DNA of 64,000 nucleotides from JACCZH01 sp963729445 (GTDB lineage: Bacteria; Chloroflexota; Chloroflexia; Thermomicrobiales; CFX8). Position 1 is the first letter of the stretch, and every line of letters begins with the position of its first letter. The stretch is taken from assembly GCA_963729445.1 (NCBI GenBank), contig CAVSNU010000003.1, forward strand, positions 1,116,001 through 1,180,000, read 5' to 3'. Made by a program: the position numbers and the translations under genes. Below are positions 1 through 8,556 of the stretch, in pieces. Below the pieces are notes generated by a model, which ran no database searches, was not told the origin of the DNA, and saw nothing but the letters and a program-made list of their open reading frames with translations.

Positions 1-7
1 ACAGTTG

Positions 8-82
8 CTGAGCGCGAGCGAAGGATCTCTTGCCAGACACCCGAGGCGTTGGACCAGAGATCCTTCCTTGCGTCAGGATGAC
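8..82. repeat. Long hairpin repeat, 'GTCATCCTGAG' family, copy 1
   Basis: The left arm (about 8-30, containing GAAGGATCTCT) is the inverse of the right arm (about 56-82, containing AGAGATCCTTC and ending CAGGATGAC). Near-identical arms occur at 29675-29750, 34851-34929, 55058-55162 and 61306-61379. It is non-coding and could form a long stem in RNA or single-stranded DNA. No transposase is nearby. Confidence 0.75.
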
Positions 83-202
83 GATCAAACGCAGGATGAC
101 GGTCAAGGCGCGGGATGACTCATAGGCGCAGGATGATGGTGTCTTCCCCGACCAACAGACGCAACCCCCCAGCGTGAGAACTGCCCTGTGGTCCAGTACT
201 GA
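83..202. repeat. Degenerate GGATGAC tandem copies plus a MITE-like end
   Basis: Positions 76-140 hold four loose repeats of a unit like CGCAGGATGACGGTCAA. Positions 178-201 carry the inverse of the terminal repeat seen at 7536 and 29525 (…GTGGTCCAGTACT), so one end of that element lies here next to a decayed body. The remaining bases up to the hydantoinase stop at 295 show no gene. Confidence 0.6.
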
Positions 203-294
203 GCGGAGCCGAAGGGATGACGCCCGTTGCCGCACGCTCTGCCTGATGATTCCCTGAGCAGGTGCGCACGGGGCGTGCGATATCGACGTCCGGG

Positions 295-1998
295 TTACTG
301 TCCCGCGCGCAACCCTGCCGTCTCGGCCAGGTCGACCTCGAGCGTCGCTGGATCGATAACAACGCCATAGTCACGGCGGGCAGCCGCAACTGAAACCAGG
401 CCGTCGATGACATCCTGGCGCACCGCTTCCGTATTGCGGGTGAACGGGTCAAAGAAGCCACCGCCACCGGGCAGATCGAGCGTCACACTCGTGCCGGCCG
501 GGAAGTCACGCACGCCCTTGCGCTCGAAGACTTCGCCGGTCGACTGGCCTCGATCCGTCCAAACGCGCCCGGTTGCCCGCCCTGCGTAGCCCTGCGCGGC
601 GAACCGGGTGCGGTCGAACAGCGGCGAGAGCGTGAAAGGCCGCTCGCCGCGCACCGAGACCTCCATCGTCTGGCCAAGCCCGCCCCGGAACTCGCCCGGC
701 GCCGCCTGAGTCCGGCGCGGAACTCGCGGCGGTGCATGATCGACCGGCGAGAGGCTCTCGATGACCTCGGCCGGCACGCCGGAGATGCCGCTCGGGAACG
801 CGGTCGCGTGGATGCCGTCCTTGTTCGGGCGCGCGCCGGTGCCGCCGGACGAGAACCAGACGTACGTCCAGAGCTTGTTCGGCTCGGTCACGGCCGGAGA
901 ACTGGTTGATCCAGATGTTGGCCGCGCCCTCGGCCATCACCCGGTCGGGGAGCGCCTCGGCCAGCGCGCCGAAGATCGCGCCCGGCAGGAAGTGGCCGAT
1001 GATGTGCCGCGCGCCGACCGGGGCCGGCGGCTGCGCGTTGAGGATGCAGCGCTCAGGCGCGGTGACGTGCACCGGGCGGAACGAGCCCTCGTTGTTCGGC
1101 ACCTCCGGCGCCAGCGCGCACTTCAGCGCGTAGGTCGTGTAGGCGTGCGTGTAGTTCAGCACGACGTTGATGCCGCGCTTGCTCTCCGGGCTGGACCCGG
1201 CCCAGTCGACCCACAGCTCGTCGCCGCGCTTCTCGATCGTCACCTGCAGGCGCACCGGCTCCTCGTAGCCGTCGGAGTAGACGGCGTTCTCGTAGACAGC
1301 CATCCGGCAGCCGCGGCGATCGCCGCGCGCATCGCCCGCTCCGAGCGGCGCGATGATCTCGTCGGCCAGCGGCTCGATCGTCTCCAGCCCGAACTCGCGC
1401 ATGAACTCGAGCAGCCGCCGCCGCCGACGTCGTTGCCGGCCACCTGGGCGTGGATGTCGCCCAGCACCGGCTCCGGCGTGCGCACGTTGGCGGCGATCAT
1501 CTTGACCAGCTCGCTGTTCTCCTTGCCGGCGTCGTAGAGCTTGGTGATCGGGACGAAGAGGCCCTCCTCGTAGACAGAGCGCGCGTCGGTCCCCAACCCA
1601 CGTCCGCCGATGTCGAGCACGTGGCAGGTGTTGCCGAAGAAGCCGACCAGCCGCTCACCCTGAAAGATCGGCGTGATCACCGTGAAGTCGTGCAGGTGGC
1701 CGGAGGTCTTCTGCGGATCGTTGGTGATCAGCACATCGCCGGGCGTGAGCGTGTCCGCCGGGTAGACCGCCAGGAAATGGTGGATGCAGGTCGCCATGGC
1801 GTTGATGTGGCCCGGCGTGCCGGTCACCGCCTGGGCGATCATGTTGCCGCGCGTGTCGAACACCCCGGCCGAGAGGTCGCCCGACTCGCGCACGATCGTC
1901 GTGAACGACGTCCGCATCAGCGCGGTCGCCTGCTCGTTGACGACCGCGATCAGCCGGTTCCACATCACTTCAAGCTGGATGGGGTCAATCGTTGTCAT
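295..1998 (-). pseudogene. hyuB: Hydantoinase B / N-methylhydantoinase B subunit, two frameshifts
   Basis: The family hydrolyses cyclic amides (hydantoins, 5-oxoproline) with ATP together with the HyuA subunit. The start at 1998 reads MTTIDPIQLEVMWNRL, typical of HyuB, and the family signature GDVLITNDP follows around residue 85. The reading frame leaves the family sequence at about 1417-1430, inside a (GCC)n tract, and continues in a second frame (LEFMREFGLETIEPLADEI). It shifts again near 890-897 into the first frame, where NKLWTYVWFSSGG continues to the TAA at 295. The shifts are -1 and +1, and total length (567 codons' worth) fits the family. HyuA lies immediately upstream in transcription. 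It is either a recent pseudogene or carries sequencing errors. Confidence 0.85.
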
Positions 1999-2059
1999 GG
2001 TGTTCCCCTGACTGTTGCAGCATCATTTTCATAGCGGCGCAATGGCAGAGCCGCCTGTC

Positions 2060-2138
2060 TTCGTACGGGCGCAATTCATTGCGCCCTCTCCAACGCCGAG
2101 GCGGTCAGGCAGGGCGCAATGCATTGCGCCCGTACGAA
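2060..2138. repeat. Paired GCGCAAT/ATTGCGC palindrome element
   Basis: Two 27-base arms (2060-2086 and 2112-2138) are inverse copies with one mismatch. Each contains an inner palindrome GGGCGCAATNNATTGCGCCC, and the outer ends read TTCGTACG / CGTACGAA. The same element occurs at 17667-17744, 34971-35050 and 55264-55339, with half copies at 34774-34800 and 54989-55010. It lies between hyuA and hyuB, so it would be within their common transcript. Confidence 0.8.
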
Positions 2139-2216
2139 ATCTCATGCTCCTGACGCACAGCGAATGAACCAGAACACTTCCATCATTGCGCCGCGACCGC
2201 AGAAAGGCCATTCCAC

Positions 2217-4340
2217 TTAACCGATGTCGTCGATCTGCGGAATGTCGACGACGACATTCAAGAGCTCGTCGACCGTCACCCGGCCGCCTCGGCCAATGAC
2301 CAGGGTGGATTCGCGCTCCTCGATGATGGCCGGCCCGCCGAACGCCGCCCCCGGTGCAAAGCGATAGCGGTCGAACACCGGCACCTCGACGAACTTGCCG
2401 TCCTCGGGCAGGTAGATCGGGCGCTCGCCCTTGATCGCCTCCAACGCCATCGATGAGAGCCCCTCGGCACTGCTCAGCTGCTCCAGCGGCAGGTCGGGAC
2501 GCGGCGCCGAGACGACCACCCGCCAGGTCAATGCCTCGATCGGGTTGCCGGGCGCAGTCCGCTCGTACAACCTGCGATACACCTCTTCAAAGGCTCGCAC
2601 TGTTTGCGCCAATGTGCCCTCGCCCAGCTCGCCCTCCGGCATCGGCACCGCAACCTCGTGGCCTTGGCCGGCGTAGCGCAGCTCGACCGATCGCGTGATC
2701 TTCATGTCTTGCGGCCGGACTCCCGCCTGACCGAGAATCTCAAGGCCCTCGGCCTCCATCTCGGCGTACAGGCCGTTAATGTCCTGCCAGTCGATCTCGT
2801 CGAGCTGGCCGAAATAGGTTCGCACGAAGTCGAACGCCAACGGCGCGGCCAGGAAGCCAACGGTCGAGGTGACGCCCGCCCCCAGCGGGACGACCAGCTG
2901 CGGCGAGCGCAGAATCTCGGCCACCCGGTACGCGTGCACCGGCCCGGCCCCGCCAAAGGCAAAGACGGGATAGGCGCGCGGGTCTTTGCCATTCTCAATA
3001 GCGTGAATCCGGGCGGCGCTGGCCATGTTCTCGTTGACCACCTGGTGAATACCCCAGGCGGCAGCGTGCAGGCCGAGACCGAGCGGCTCGGCCACCTCGC
3101 GCATGATCGCTTCCTTCGCGCCCTGGATATCGAGCGACATCCTGCCGCCCAGGAAGTAGCGCGGATCGAGGTACCCGAGCACGAGATCCGCGTCGGTCAC
3201 CGTCGGCTGAGTGCCGCCGTTGCCGTAGCAGACCGGACCGGGATCAGCGCCGGCAGAATCGGGCCCGACTTTGAGCAAGCCCAATGAGTCAACCCTCGCG
3301 ATCGATCCCCCGCCCGCGCCGATCTCGATCATCTCGATGACCGGGACTTTCACCGGCAATCCCGAGCCCTTCTTGAACCGGTACACCCGGCTGACCTCAA
3401 AATCGGAGGTCGTGGAGGGCTCACCGTCGTCGATGAGGCACGCCTTGGCCGTCGTGCCGCCCATGTCGAACGAGAGGATGTTCGGCCGGCCGGTTCTGCG
3501 CCCATACTCTGATGCGGCCAGCGCACCGGCGGCAGGGCCGGACTCAACCAGCCGGATCGGGTACTTGCTCGCCGTCTCAACCGTGCAGATGCCGCCCGAC
3601 GAAAGCATGATGAAGAGACTGCCGTCGAAGCCGAGCTCGGCCAAGGAATCTTCCAGCCGCGCCAGATACTTCACGACCACGGGGCGCACGTAGACATTGG
3701 CAATGGTGGTCGACGTGCGCTCGTACTCCCGGATCTCCGGCACGACCGACGACGAGGATGAGACCGTCAAGTCGGGCGCGAACTCGTTGAGGATCGCCTC
3801 AACCTGCCGCTCGTGCTCCGGGTTGCGATAGCTGTGCAGCAACGCCACCGCTACCGCGTCAACGCCGCTCTCCGCCAGATGCAACGCCAGGTCTTTGACC
3901 TGCTCAGGGTCGACCGGCGTCAGCACCGAACCATCGGCCAGGATACGCTCATCGAGCTCCAGTCGCAGTCGTCGTGGAACCAGTGGTTTTGGGAGCTCCA
4001 GGAAGATGTCGTACAGATCATAGCGGTGCTCGCGGCCGATCTCGACGGCGTCGCGAAAGCCCCTGGTCGTAATCAGGGCGGTTGGCACGCCTTTCCGCTC
4101 GATAATCGCGTTGGTCACCAGTGTCGTGCCATGCACGATCCTGCGCACGGCCTGCGGCGTGATGCCTGCGTCCTGCAGCGTCTCGACCAGACCTTCGGCG
4201 ACGGCCCGGCTGGGATCATCCGGCGTCGTCAGCTTTTTTCCGATGTGAAAACGACCTGAAGTAGCGTCAAACACCATGATATCGGTGAACGTGCCGCCAA
4301 TATCCACCCCAACCCGCACTCCGCCCGATTCGCCGGTCAT
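2217..4340 (-). CDS. hyuA: Hydantoinase A / N-methylhydantoinase A subunit
   Basis: This is the 707-residue ATP-binding subunit of the hydantoinase/oxoprolinase family, which works with HyuB on cyclic amide bonds. The N-terminus carries the actin-like phosphate motif GVDIGGTFTDIMVFD, a central FDMGGTTAKACLI motif sits near residue 290, and FAFGGAGPVHAYRVAE follows near residue 465. These are the hallmarks of Hydantoinase_N, Hydantoinase_A and C-terminal domains in order. I chose ATG 4340 because AAGGA lies 7-8 bases upstream; an in-frame GTG one codon earlier is less likely. It is the first gene of the hyuAB pair and is intact, unlike hyuB. A PucR-type regulator 5 kb away might control such genes, but that is a guess. 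Confidence 0.93.
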   Translation of the reverse strand: MTGESGGVRVGVDIGGTFTDIMVFDATSGRFHIGKKLTTPDDPSRAVAEGLVETLQDAGITPQAVRRIVHGTTLVTNAIIERKGVPTALITTRGFRDAVEIGREHRYDLYDIFLELPKPLVPRRLRLELDERILADGSVLTPVDPEQVKDLALHLAESGVDAVAVALLHSYRNPEHERQVEAILNEFAPDLTVSSSSSVVPEIREYERTSTTIANVYVRPVVVKYLARLEDSLAELGFDGSLFIMLSSGGICTVETASKYPIRLVESGPAAGALAASEYGRRTGRPNILSFDMGGTTAKACLIDDGEPSTTSDFEVSRVYRFKKGSGLPVKVPVIEMIEIGAGGGSIARVDSLGLLKVGPDSAGADPGPVCYGNGGTQPTVTDADLVLGYLDPRYFLGGRMSLDIQGAKEAIMREVAEPLGLGLHAAAWGIHQVVNENMASAARIHAIENGKDPRAYPVFAFGGAGPVHAYRVAEILRSPQLVVPLGAGVTSTVGFLAAPLAFDFVRTYFGQLDEIDWQDINGLYAEMEAEGLEILGQAGVRPQDMKITRSVELRYAGQGHEVAVPMPEGELGEGTLAQTVRAFEEVYRRLYERTAPGNPIEALTWRVVVSAPRPDLPLEQLSSAEGLSSMALEAIKGERPIYLPEDGKFVEVPVFDRYRFAPGAAFGGPAIIEERESTLVIGRGGRVTVDELLNVVVDIPQIDDIG

Positions 4341-4469
4341 CACGTTTCCTTGACTAAATCGAAAAGTCGATCCATTTTGGGGACGAGCCCGTCCCCGACC
4401 GGATGCAGCCCGCCCTGCCGACCCTACTCCGGGCGAGTATAGGGAGCGCTCGATCCGTCCCGCAACTGC

Positions 4470-5555
4470 TCAGGCCCCTTGGACCTGTTCCAACAACCGT
4501 CCAGTTGCGAACGGATCGGTGGAAATCACACTGGCCGCAAAGAGCTCCAGCGCGCCGGTATCGATGGTGCGCTTGAGCGGATTTCCACGGTCCACGAACC
4601 GGGCGACAACCGGCATGGCCGACCAGTCCTCGTCGGTCGCGTCGAGCGGTGGAGGCACAATCGCCAGGTTAAATGAGGTCAACCCGAGCTCCTCGTGCAA
4701 CCGCCGGATCACCCGATGAATGGTACGCACGAACGCCTCGCTCAACGTGTCGGAGAGGAGCACGCACTCGTTGGCGAGCAGCGGCGTCAGATGCGCGTAC
4801 ATCCGGACCCCGGCTCGCTCGTGGCCCAGGCCAAGCGCGGCGTGCGCTCGGTAGAGGTCGTCGAAATAGCGGGTTTCGTGAATCCTCGGATACTCGACGG
4901 TGATCCGGCGCAGCCGCTCAATCTGGCCGTAGTGCATGCCCGACGTCAAGAGGAGCTGCAAGTGCGCGTGGGAGATCGACGCGCCGCTTTTCCACAGGCA
5001 GTTCCAGATGATGAGCGGATAGATCGCGGATTGGTTGGTCTGCCGGCTCGCTTCGAACCACTTCATCGCTACCTGGACGGCATCCCAGAGCGCATCTTCA
5101 GTGACGACCCACGGGTTATGTTCATGAAAAATAACAACGCCGTGGTGGACATTCGACTTCGCCAGGTTGCTCGCGGTGATGGTGTGCTCACCTCGGATCC
5201 GTCCGAACGTGTCGGCCGTGGTGTCCTGCTCAGGGTGATCGAACGGGTCAGGACCGTCACCGAAGATCTCGTCGGCCAGGCTATCCGAATCGCTCCCGGC
5301 CTGCGGACGCTGCGCCCGGAACGGATTGAACAACGAGGTCTGGAAGGACCAGAGGTTCGTGACCTTGACGATTTGCTGAGCTGTCACCGCATCCACCGAG
5401 CCGTAGGTTTCCTCGACCCAGGGAATCATCGGGTCGGGGACAACGAGTCTCCCGGTGCCGCCCCCGATCGCGAAGAGACGGTCAAACAGCTGTCGATCGC
5501 CGTCTGGGAGCGCCGCACGCAGCGCCACCAAGTTCCGTATTGACCCTTCGGCCAC
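4470..5555 (-). CDS. HIT-superfamily, GalT-like nucleotidyltransferase
   Basis: This 361-residue protein of the histidine-triad / galactose-1-phosphate uridylyltransferase fold carries the catalytic motif SGASISHAHLQL near residue 200. An upstream conserved block NVHHGVVIFHEHNPW resembles the sugar-phosphate/nucleotide binding strand of GalT and ApaHI enzymes. I chose GTG 5555 because AGGAG sits seven bases upstream; the longer reading from GTG 5597 has no ribosome site. It stands alone, divergent from accD. Substrate cannot be read from the sequence: GalT, ADP-sulfurylase-like and Ap4A phosphorylase-like activities all belong to this fold. Confidence 0.8.
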   Translation of the reverse strand: MAEGSIRNLVALRAALPDGDRQLFDRLFAIGGGTGRLVVPDPMIPWVEETYGSVDAVTAQQIVKVTNLWSFQTSLFNPFRAQRPQAGSDSDSLADEIFGDGPDPFDHPEQDTTADTFGRIRGEHTITASNLAKSNVHHGVVIFHEHNPWVVTEDALWDAVQVAMKWFEASRQTNQSAIYPLIIWNCLWKSGASISHAHLQLLLTSGMHYGQIERLRRITVEYPRIHETRYFDDLYRAHAALGLGHERAGVRMYAHLTPLLANECVLLSDTLSEAFVRTIHRVIRRLHEELGLTSFNLAIVPPPLDATDEDWSAMPVVARFVDRGNPLKRTIDTGALELFAASVISTDPFATGRLLEQVQGA

Positions 5556-5702
5556 CCTGTCGCTCCTCTTCCCATCTCGAACGAGACGCACCCTCACGCG
5601 TTAGAATACCGATTTCACCTACCCGGTGATGCATCATGTACGCTTACAATTCCTGTGCCGTCTGTGGGGGGCGGGTAGCTGGAGGAACGTCACGGAATTG
5701 CT

Positions 5703-6641
5703 ATGAGAGAAATCTTCCGCCGACAACCAAGATTCCGACCTTCATCCGCCGGAGACGACGGCCGGCTTCAGGTTCCTGACGATCTGTGGGTCAAATGCCC
5801 GAAGTGCCAGGAGCTCAGCTACACCAAAGAACACCTGCGCGCCCTGAGGGTCTGCCATCGCTGCGGGTATCACTATCGCATCCCCGCCATCGACCGCATC
5901 GCCATGCTAGCCGATGACGCGTCCTTTATCGAGTGGGACAACGAGCTCCGTACCGCTGATCCGCTGGGTTTTCGCATCGCCGATGAGTCCTATCTTGATA
6001 AAGCCGCCGCAACCGTCAGAAAAACTGGCCTTCCCGAGGCGGTTGTGTCCGGTCTCCTCAGCATCGGTGGTCGTCCACTGGCCGTCGTCGTGACCGACTT
6101 CGCATTCATGGGCTCCAGCATGGGCTCGGTGTATGGCGAAAAGCTCACCCGCGCCTGCGAACGCGCGGTAGAACGTGAGATCCCGCTGCTGACGATCTCA
6201 TCGTCCGGAGGAGCGCGCATGCAGGAGGGACTCTTCTCACTGCTGCAAATGGCCAAGACCACGACCGCGCTCACACGGCTCGGGCACGCCCGGCTGCCAC
6301 ACTTCTCGCTCTTAACCGATCCCTGTTACGGCGGAGTCACCGCCAGCTACGCCACCGTGGCCGACGTGGTCATGGCGGAGCCCGGCGCCCGCATCGGTTT
6401 TGCGGGGCCACGCGTCATCGAGCAAGTGACACGCCAGAAACTGCCGGAGGGCTTCCAGACAGCTGAGTTCCTACTAGAGCACGGTTTGATCGATACCGTG
6501 GTGTCGCGCAGTGATCTGGTATCGACCCTTACAACGCTGATCGATTTCTACCAGAACGCCCGCAGTCCACACAGTGCGCAACAGACTGCGCCCCCCGAAC
6601 TGGCCCACTCTACGGCGAACGGAGCCTCGGATGCCGTCTGA
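5703..6641 (+). CDS. accD: Acetyl-CoA carboxylase carboxyltransferase subunit beta
   Basis: This is the beta subunit of the carboxyltransferase that moves the carboxyl group from biotin to acetyl-CoA, the first step of fatty acid synthesis, in the cytoplasm. It is 312 residues, the family's usual size. The N-terminal four-cysteine zinc ribbon is intact (C32, C35, C51, C54), and the crotonase-like core shows SSGGARMQEG and DPCYGGVTASYATVADV. It overlaps accA by 11 bases, so the two subunits are probably translationally coupled. accB and accC are not in the window. GGAGG lies rather far (about 17 bases) from this ATG. Confidence 0.96.
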   Translation: MREIFRRQPRFRPSSAGDDGRLQVPDDLWVKCPKCQELSYTKEHLRALRVCHRCGYHYRIPAIDRIAMLADDASFIEWDNELRTADPLGFRIADESYLDKAAATVRKTGLPEAVVSGLLSIGGRPLAVVVTDFAFMGSSMGSVYGEKLTRACERAVEREIPLLTISSSGGARMQEGLFSLLQMAKTTTALTRLGHARLPHFSLLTDPCYGGVTASYATVADVVMAEPGARIGFAGPRVIEQVTRQKLPEGFQTAEFLLEHGLIDTVVSRSDLVSTLTTLIDFYQNARSPHSAQQTAPPELAHSTANGASDAV

Positions 6642-7473
6642 CGCAATCATGACGCCCTGGGAGCGGGTAACGCTCGCGCGACATCCACAGAGGCCGCGAG
6701 CGCTCGACTTCGTTACTGGGCTGTGCGAGGACTTCATCGAGCTCCACGGCGACCGGCAGCTCAGCGACGACCGCGCGTTGATCGGCGGCGTCGCGACCTT
6801 CCGTGGCCGCAGTGTCATGGTGCTGGGCAACCAGAAGGGCCGCAACACCCGCGAGAACCTGGAGCGCAACTTCGGTATGGCCCGCCCGGAAGGCTACCGG
6901 AAGGCGCTGCGGCTGATGCGTCACGCTGAAAAGTTCAGCCTACCGCTGATCAATTTCATCGACATTCCAGGCGCTGATCCCGGCCCAACCTCGGAAGAGC
7001 ACGGCCAGGCCCTGGCAATTGCCGATAATATCTATGCACTGGCCGATTTGGGGGTGCCAACGATCGCTATCGTCGTCGGCGAGGGCGGCAGCGGCGGAGC
7101 CTTGGCCCTCGGGGTGACGGACCGCGTGCTCATGCTGGAGAACGCCGTGTATACCGTCGCCAGCCCCGAAGCCAGTGCCTCGATCCTCTGGAAAGACGCC
7201 ACCCAGGCTCCGGCCGCAGCCGCGGCGATGCGGATCACCGCGCCGGAACTCCTGGAGTTCGAGCTCATCGACGCCATCATCGCCGAAGATCCGCCGGCCC
7301 ACGAGGACACCGCCAGAGCGATCGCCGCCACCGGTGACGCCATCGAGCATCACCTCACCACTCTCGAAGAGCTCCTGGCCGGCCCCGACGGTCTCCAGAC
7401 CCTCCTCGACCAGCGCTACGCCAAGTACCGCAAGATCGGCCAATGGCAGGAAGCGGTTGAAGCCACCCCGTAG
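6631..7473 (+). CDS. accA: Acetyl-CoA carboxylase carboxyltransferase subunit alpha
   Basis: This is the partner of AccD, 280 residues. Family blocks are visible: RPRALDFVTGLCEDFIELHGDR near the N-terminus, FIDIPGADPG near residue 110, and VGEGGSGGALALGVTDRV near residue 150, which forms the oxyanion-hole/CoA-binding loop. I chose ATG 6631 (MPSDAIMTPWERV) because GGAG is eight bases upstream; an earlier ATG at 6574 lies deep inside accD. It is the second gene of an accDA operon. No terminator is obvious after it; a MITE-like repeat follows 60 bases downstream. Confidence 0.95.
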   Translation: MPSDAIMTPWERVTLARHPQRPRALDFVTGLCEDFIELHGDRQLSDDRALIGGVATFRGRSVMVLGNQKGRNTRENLERNFGMARPEGYRKALRLMRHAEKFSLPLINFIDIPGADPGPTSEEHGQALAIADNIYALADLGVPTIAIVVGEGGSGGALALGVTDRVLMLENAVYTVASPEASASILWKDATQAPAAAAAMRITAPELLEFELIDAIIAEDPPAHEDTARAIAATGDAIEHHLTTLEELLAGPDGLQTLLDQRYAKYRKIGQWQEAVEATP

Positions 7474-7535
7474 CGGCCGCTGCCGTCGCCGGTTCGCATG
7501 TGCTGCCGGTGCGGAGCCTCGCAGTGGCCATCGTG

Positions 7536-7696
7536 AGTACTGGACCACCGGGGAGTTGGCACGCGCCGGGGTTCCTACCTGTCCGTAGGGGAGGAGCTCG
7601 TCTCCTCCCGCGTCGAGCGGACCGGGGTGTCGGGAGGAGACGAGCTCCTCCCCGGCCGACAGACTGAAGCCCGGAGCTCCCCTGTGGTCCACTATT
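7536..7696. repeat. MITE-like element with terminal inverted repeats and 23-bp hairpin
   Basis: The left end (7536-7557, begins AGTACTGGACCAC) and right end (7675-7696, GTGGTCCACTATT) are inverted repeats of about 20 bases with a few mismatches. Inside, 7588-7610 and 7631-7653 are perfect 23-base inverse copies separated by 20 bases. A second full copy is at 29525-29676 with nearly the same sequence. There is no open reading frame, so any mobility would need a transposase in trans. The rest of the 7474-7815 gap shows nothing else. Confidence 0.8.
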
Positions 7697-7815
7697 CAGG
7701 ATGATGCCCATGACGGTATTCGCTACCTGATGATCCCTGGGAGTAACCATCATATCCTCAACCCGGATACACGCGCTGGAACCCATCATTCGCCCGCTCG
7801 CACCCAGTTGATGAT

Positions 7816-7844
7816 TTGACACAGGTATGCGTGGTGCATATAGT
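7816..7844 (+). promoter_or_regulatory. Strong sigma-70-type promoter for the cytochrome gene
   Basis: TTGACA at 7816-7821 is followed by exactly 17 bases and TATAGT at 7839-7844. The -35 is a perfect consensus and the -10 differs by one base. Transcription would begin near 7851 and run through a 200-base leader to the gene at 8052. Confidence 0.7.
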
Positions 7845-7850
7845 ACGGCT

Positions 7851-8051
7851 GGTTAAATCCAGCTCGTACCTTGAAAACGTCCCACCCGGACCAGTCTCGC
7901 CGTACCAGGGCAAACCGCTCTGCCGGTGGAGTCTTGATCTCTCCCTAAGTGCTACAGGCGCTCGGCGGCCGAGGTATCGCAGCGACGGGTCATCTGTGCC
8001 GGTCTACAGACCGGTTGAATACGACGTTCCAGGAAGGGAGACCGGACGACG
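7851..8051 (+). other. Long 5' leader of the cytochrome gene
   Basis: About 200 bases separate the predicted transcription start from the ATG at 8052. The leader holds a stem at about 8000-8016 (CCGGTCT, loop ACA, AGACCGG) and other GC-rich inverted segments, and ends with GGAAGGGAGA ahead of the ATG. It may be a structured regulatory leader, but I could not match it to a known riboswitch class. Confidence 0.35.
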
Positions 8052-8453
8052 ATGCAACGCCGATGGGTTCAATTCATCGCTATCACGGCCGCACTACTCC
8101 TGCTCGCCGCGTGCGGGCGGGTCGATCTCGAAGACCTCACACCTGAAGCCGTCAAGACACAACAGGCGGAGGCGGTCATCACCGCCACGGCTGAAGCCGA
8201 GGCCCAGGAAGCGCTCGGCGGCGAATTTACCGGGGATCCCCGGCGCGGCGAGGTGCAGTACGACGTGTGGTGCACTGGCTGTCACGACGGGACGCTCGCT
8301 CAGCCTATTCGCGGCAACGCCTATCCGTTCTCCGAGTATGAAGATCTGTTCCGCACCGGGGGCGACATCGACCACCCCAGCTACAACCCGGTCACCGACC
8401 TGAACGACCAGAATCTGATCGACATCCTCACCTACATCGCCACGGCAAGCTAA
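8052..8453 (+). CDS. Small c-type cytochrome lipoprotein
   Basis: This 133-residue exported protein has an N-terminal hydrophobic signal ending in a lipobox (LLAAC, Cys21), so it is probably tethered to the outer face of the cell membrane. A single haem-binding motif CTGCH lies at residues 74-78 with His78 as the proximal ligand. The sequence has no methionine after the haem motif, so the usual Met distal ligand is absent; His108 is the only later histidine and could serve. It is an electron carrier or sensor whose partners are not apparent nearby. The gene stands alone behind its own promoter and is followed by an inverted repeat. Confidence 0.85.
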   Translation: MQRRWVQFIAITAALLLLAACGRVDLEDLTPEAVKTQQAEAVITATAEAEAQEALGGEFTGDPRRGEVQYDVWCTGCHDGTLAQPIRGNAYPFSEYEDLFRTGGDIDHPSYNPVTDLNDQNLIDILTYIATAS

Positions 8454-8466
8454 CGACACCTGCTCA

Positions 8467-8529
8467 GCAGGGGCTCGTCCTCTCCGGGGTTTATGACCGT
8501 GAGGTCAACCGGTGAGGACGAGCCCCTGC
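8467..8529. terminator. 16-bp inverted repeat between convergent genes
   Basis: Bases 8467-8482 (GCAGGGGCTCGTCCTC) are perfectly inverse to 8514-8529, with a 31-base spacer that has a smaller CCGG pairing. It lies between the convergent cytochrome and peptidase genes and has no T-tract, so it could be a bidirectional transcription stop or another repeat related to the MITE hairpin. Confidence 0.5.
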
Positions 8530-8556
8530 CCTGCGCGGACACCCAGGATGCTGCCG

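Noticed and set aside
4379..4396. Terminator hairpin upstream of hyuA
   Set aside because: GGGGACG/CGTCCCC pairs across AGCC, but there is no T-tract in either useful direction and it lies upstream of hyuA.
7895..7960. Cyclic di-GMP riboswitch in the cytochrome leader
   Set aside because: It contains GGGCAAACC as in such riboswitches, but the second conserved segment (ACGCAAAGCC type) and the closing helix are missing.
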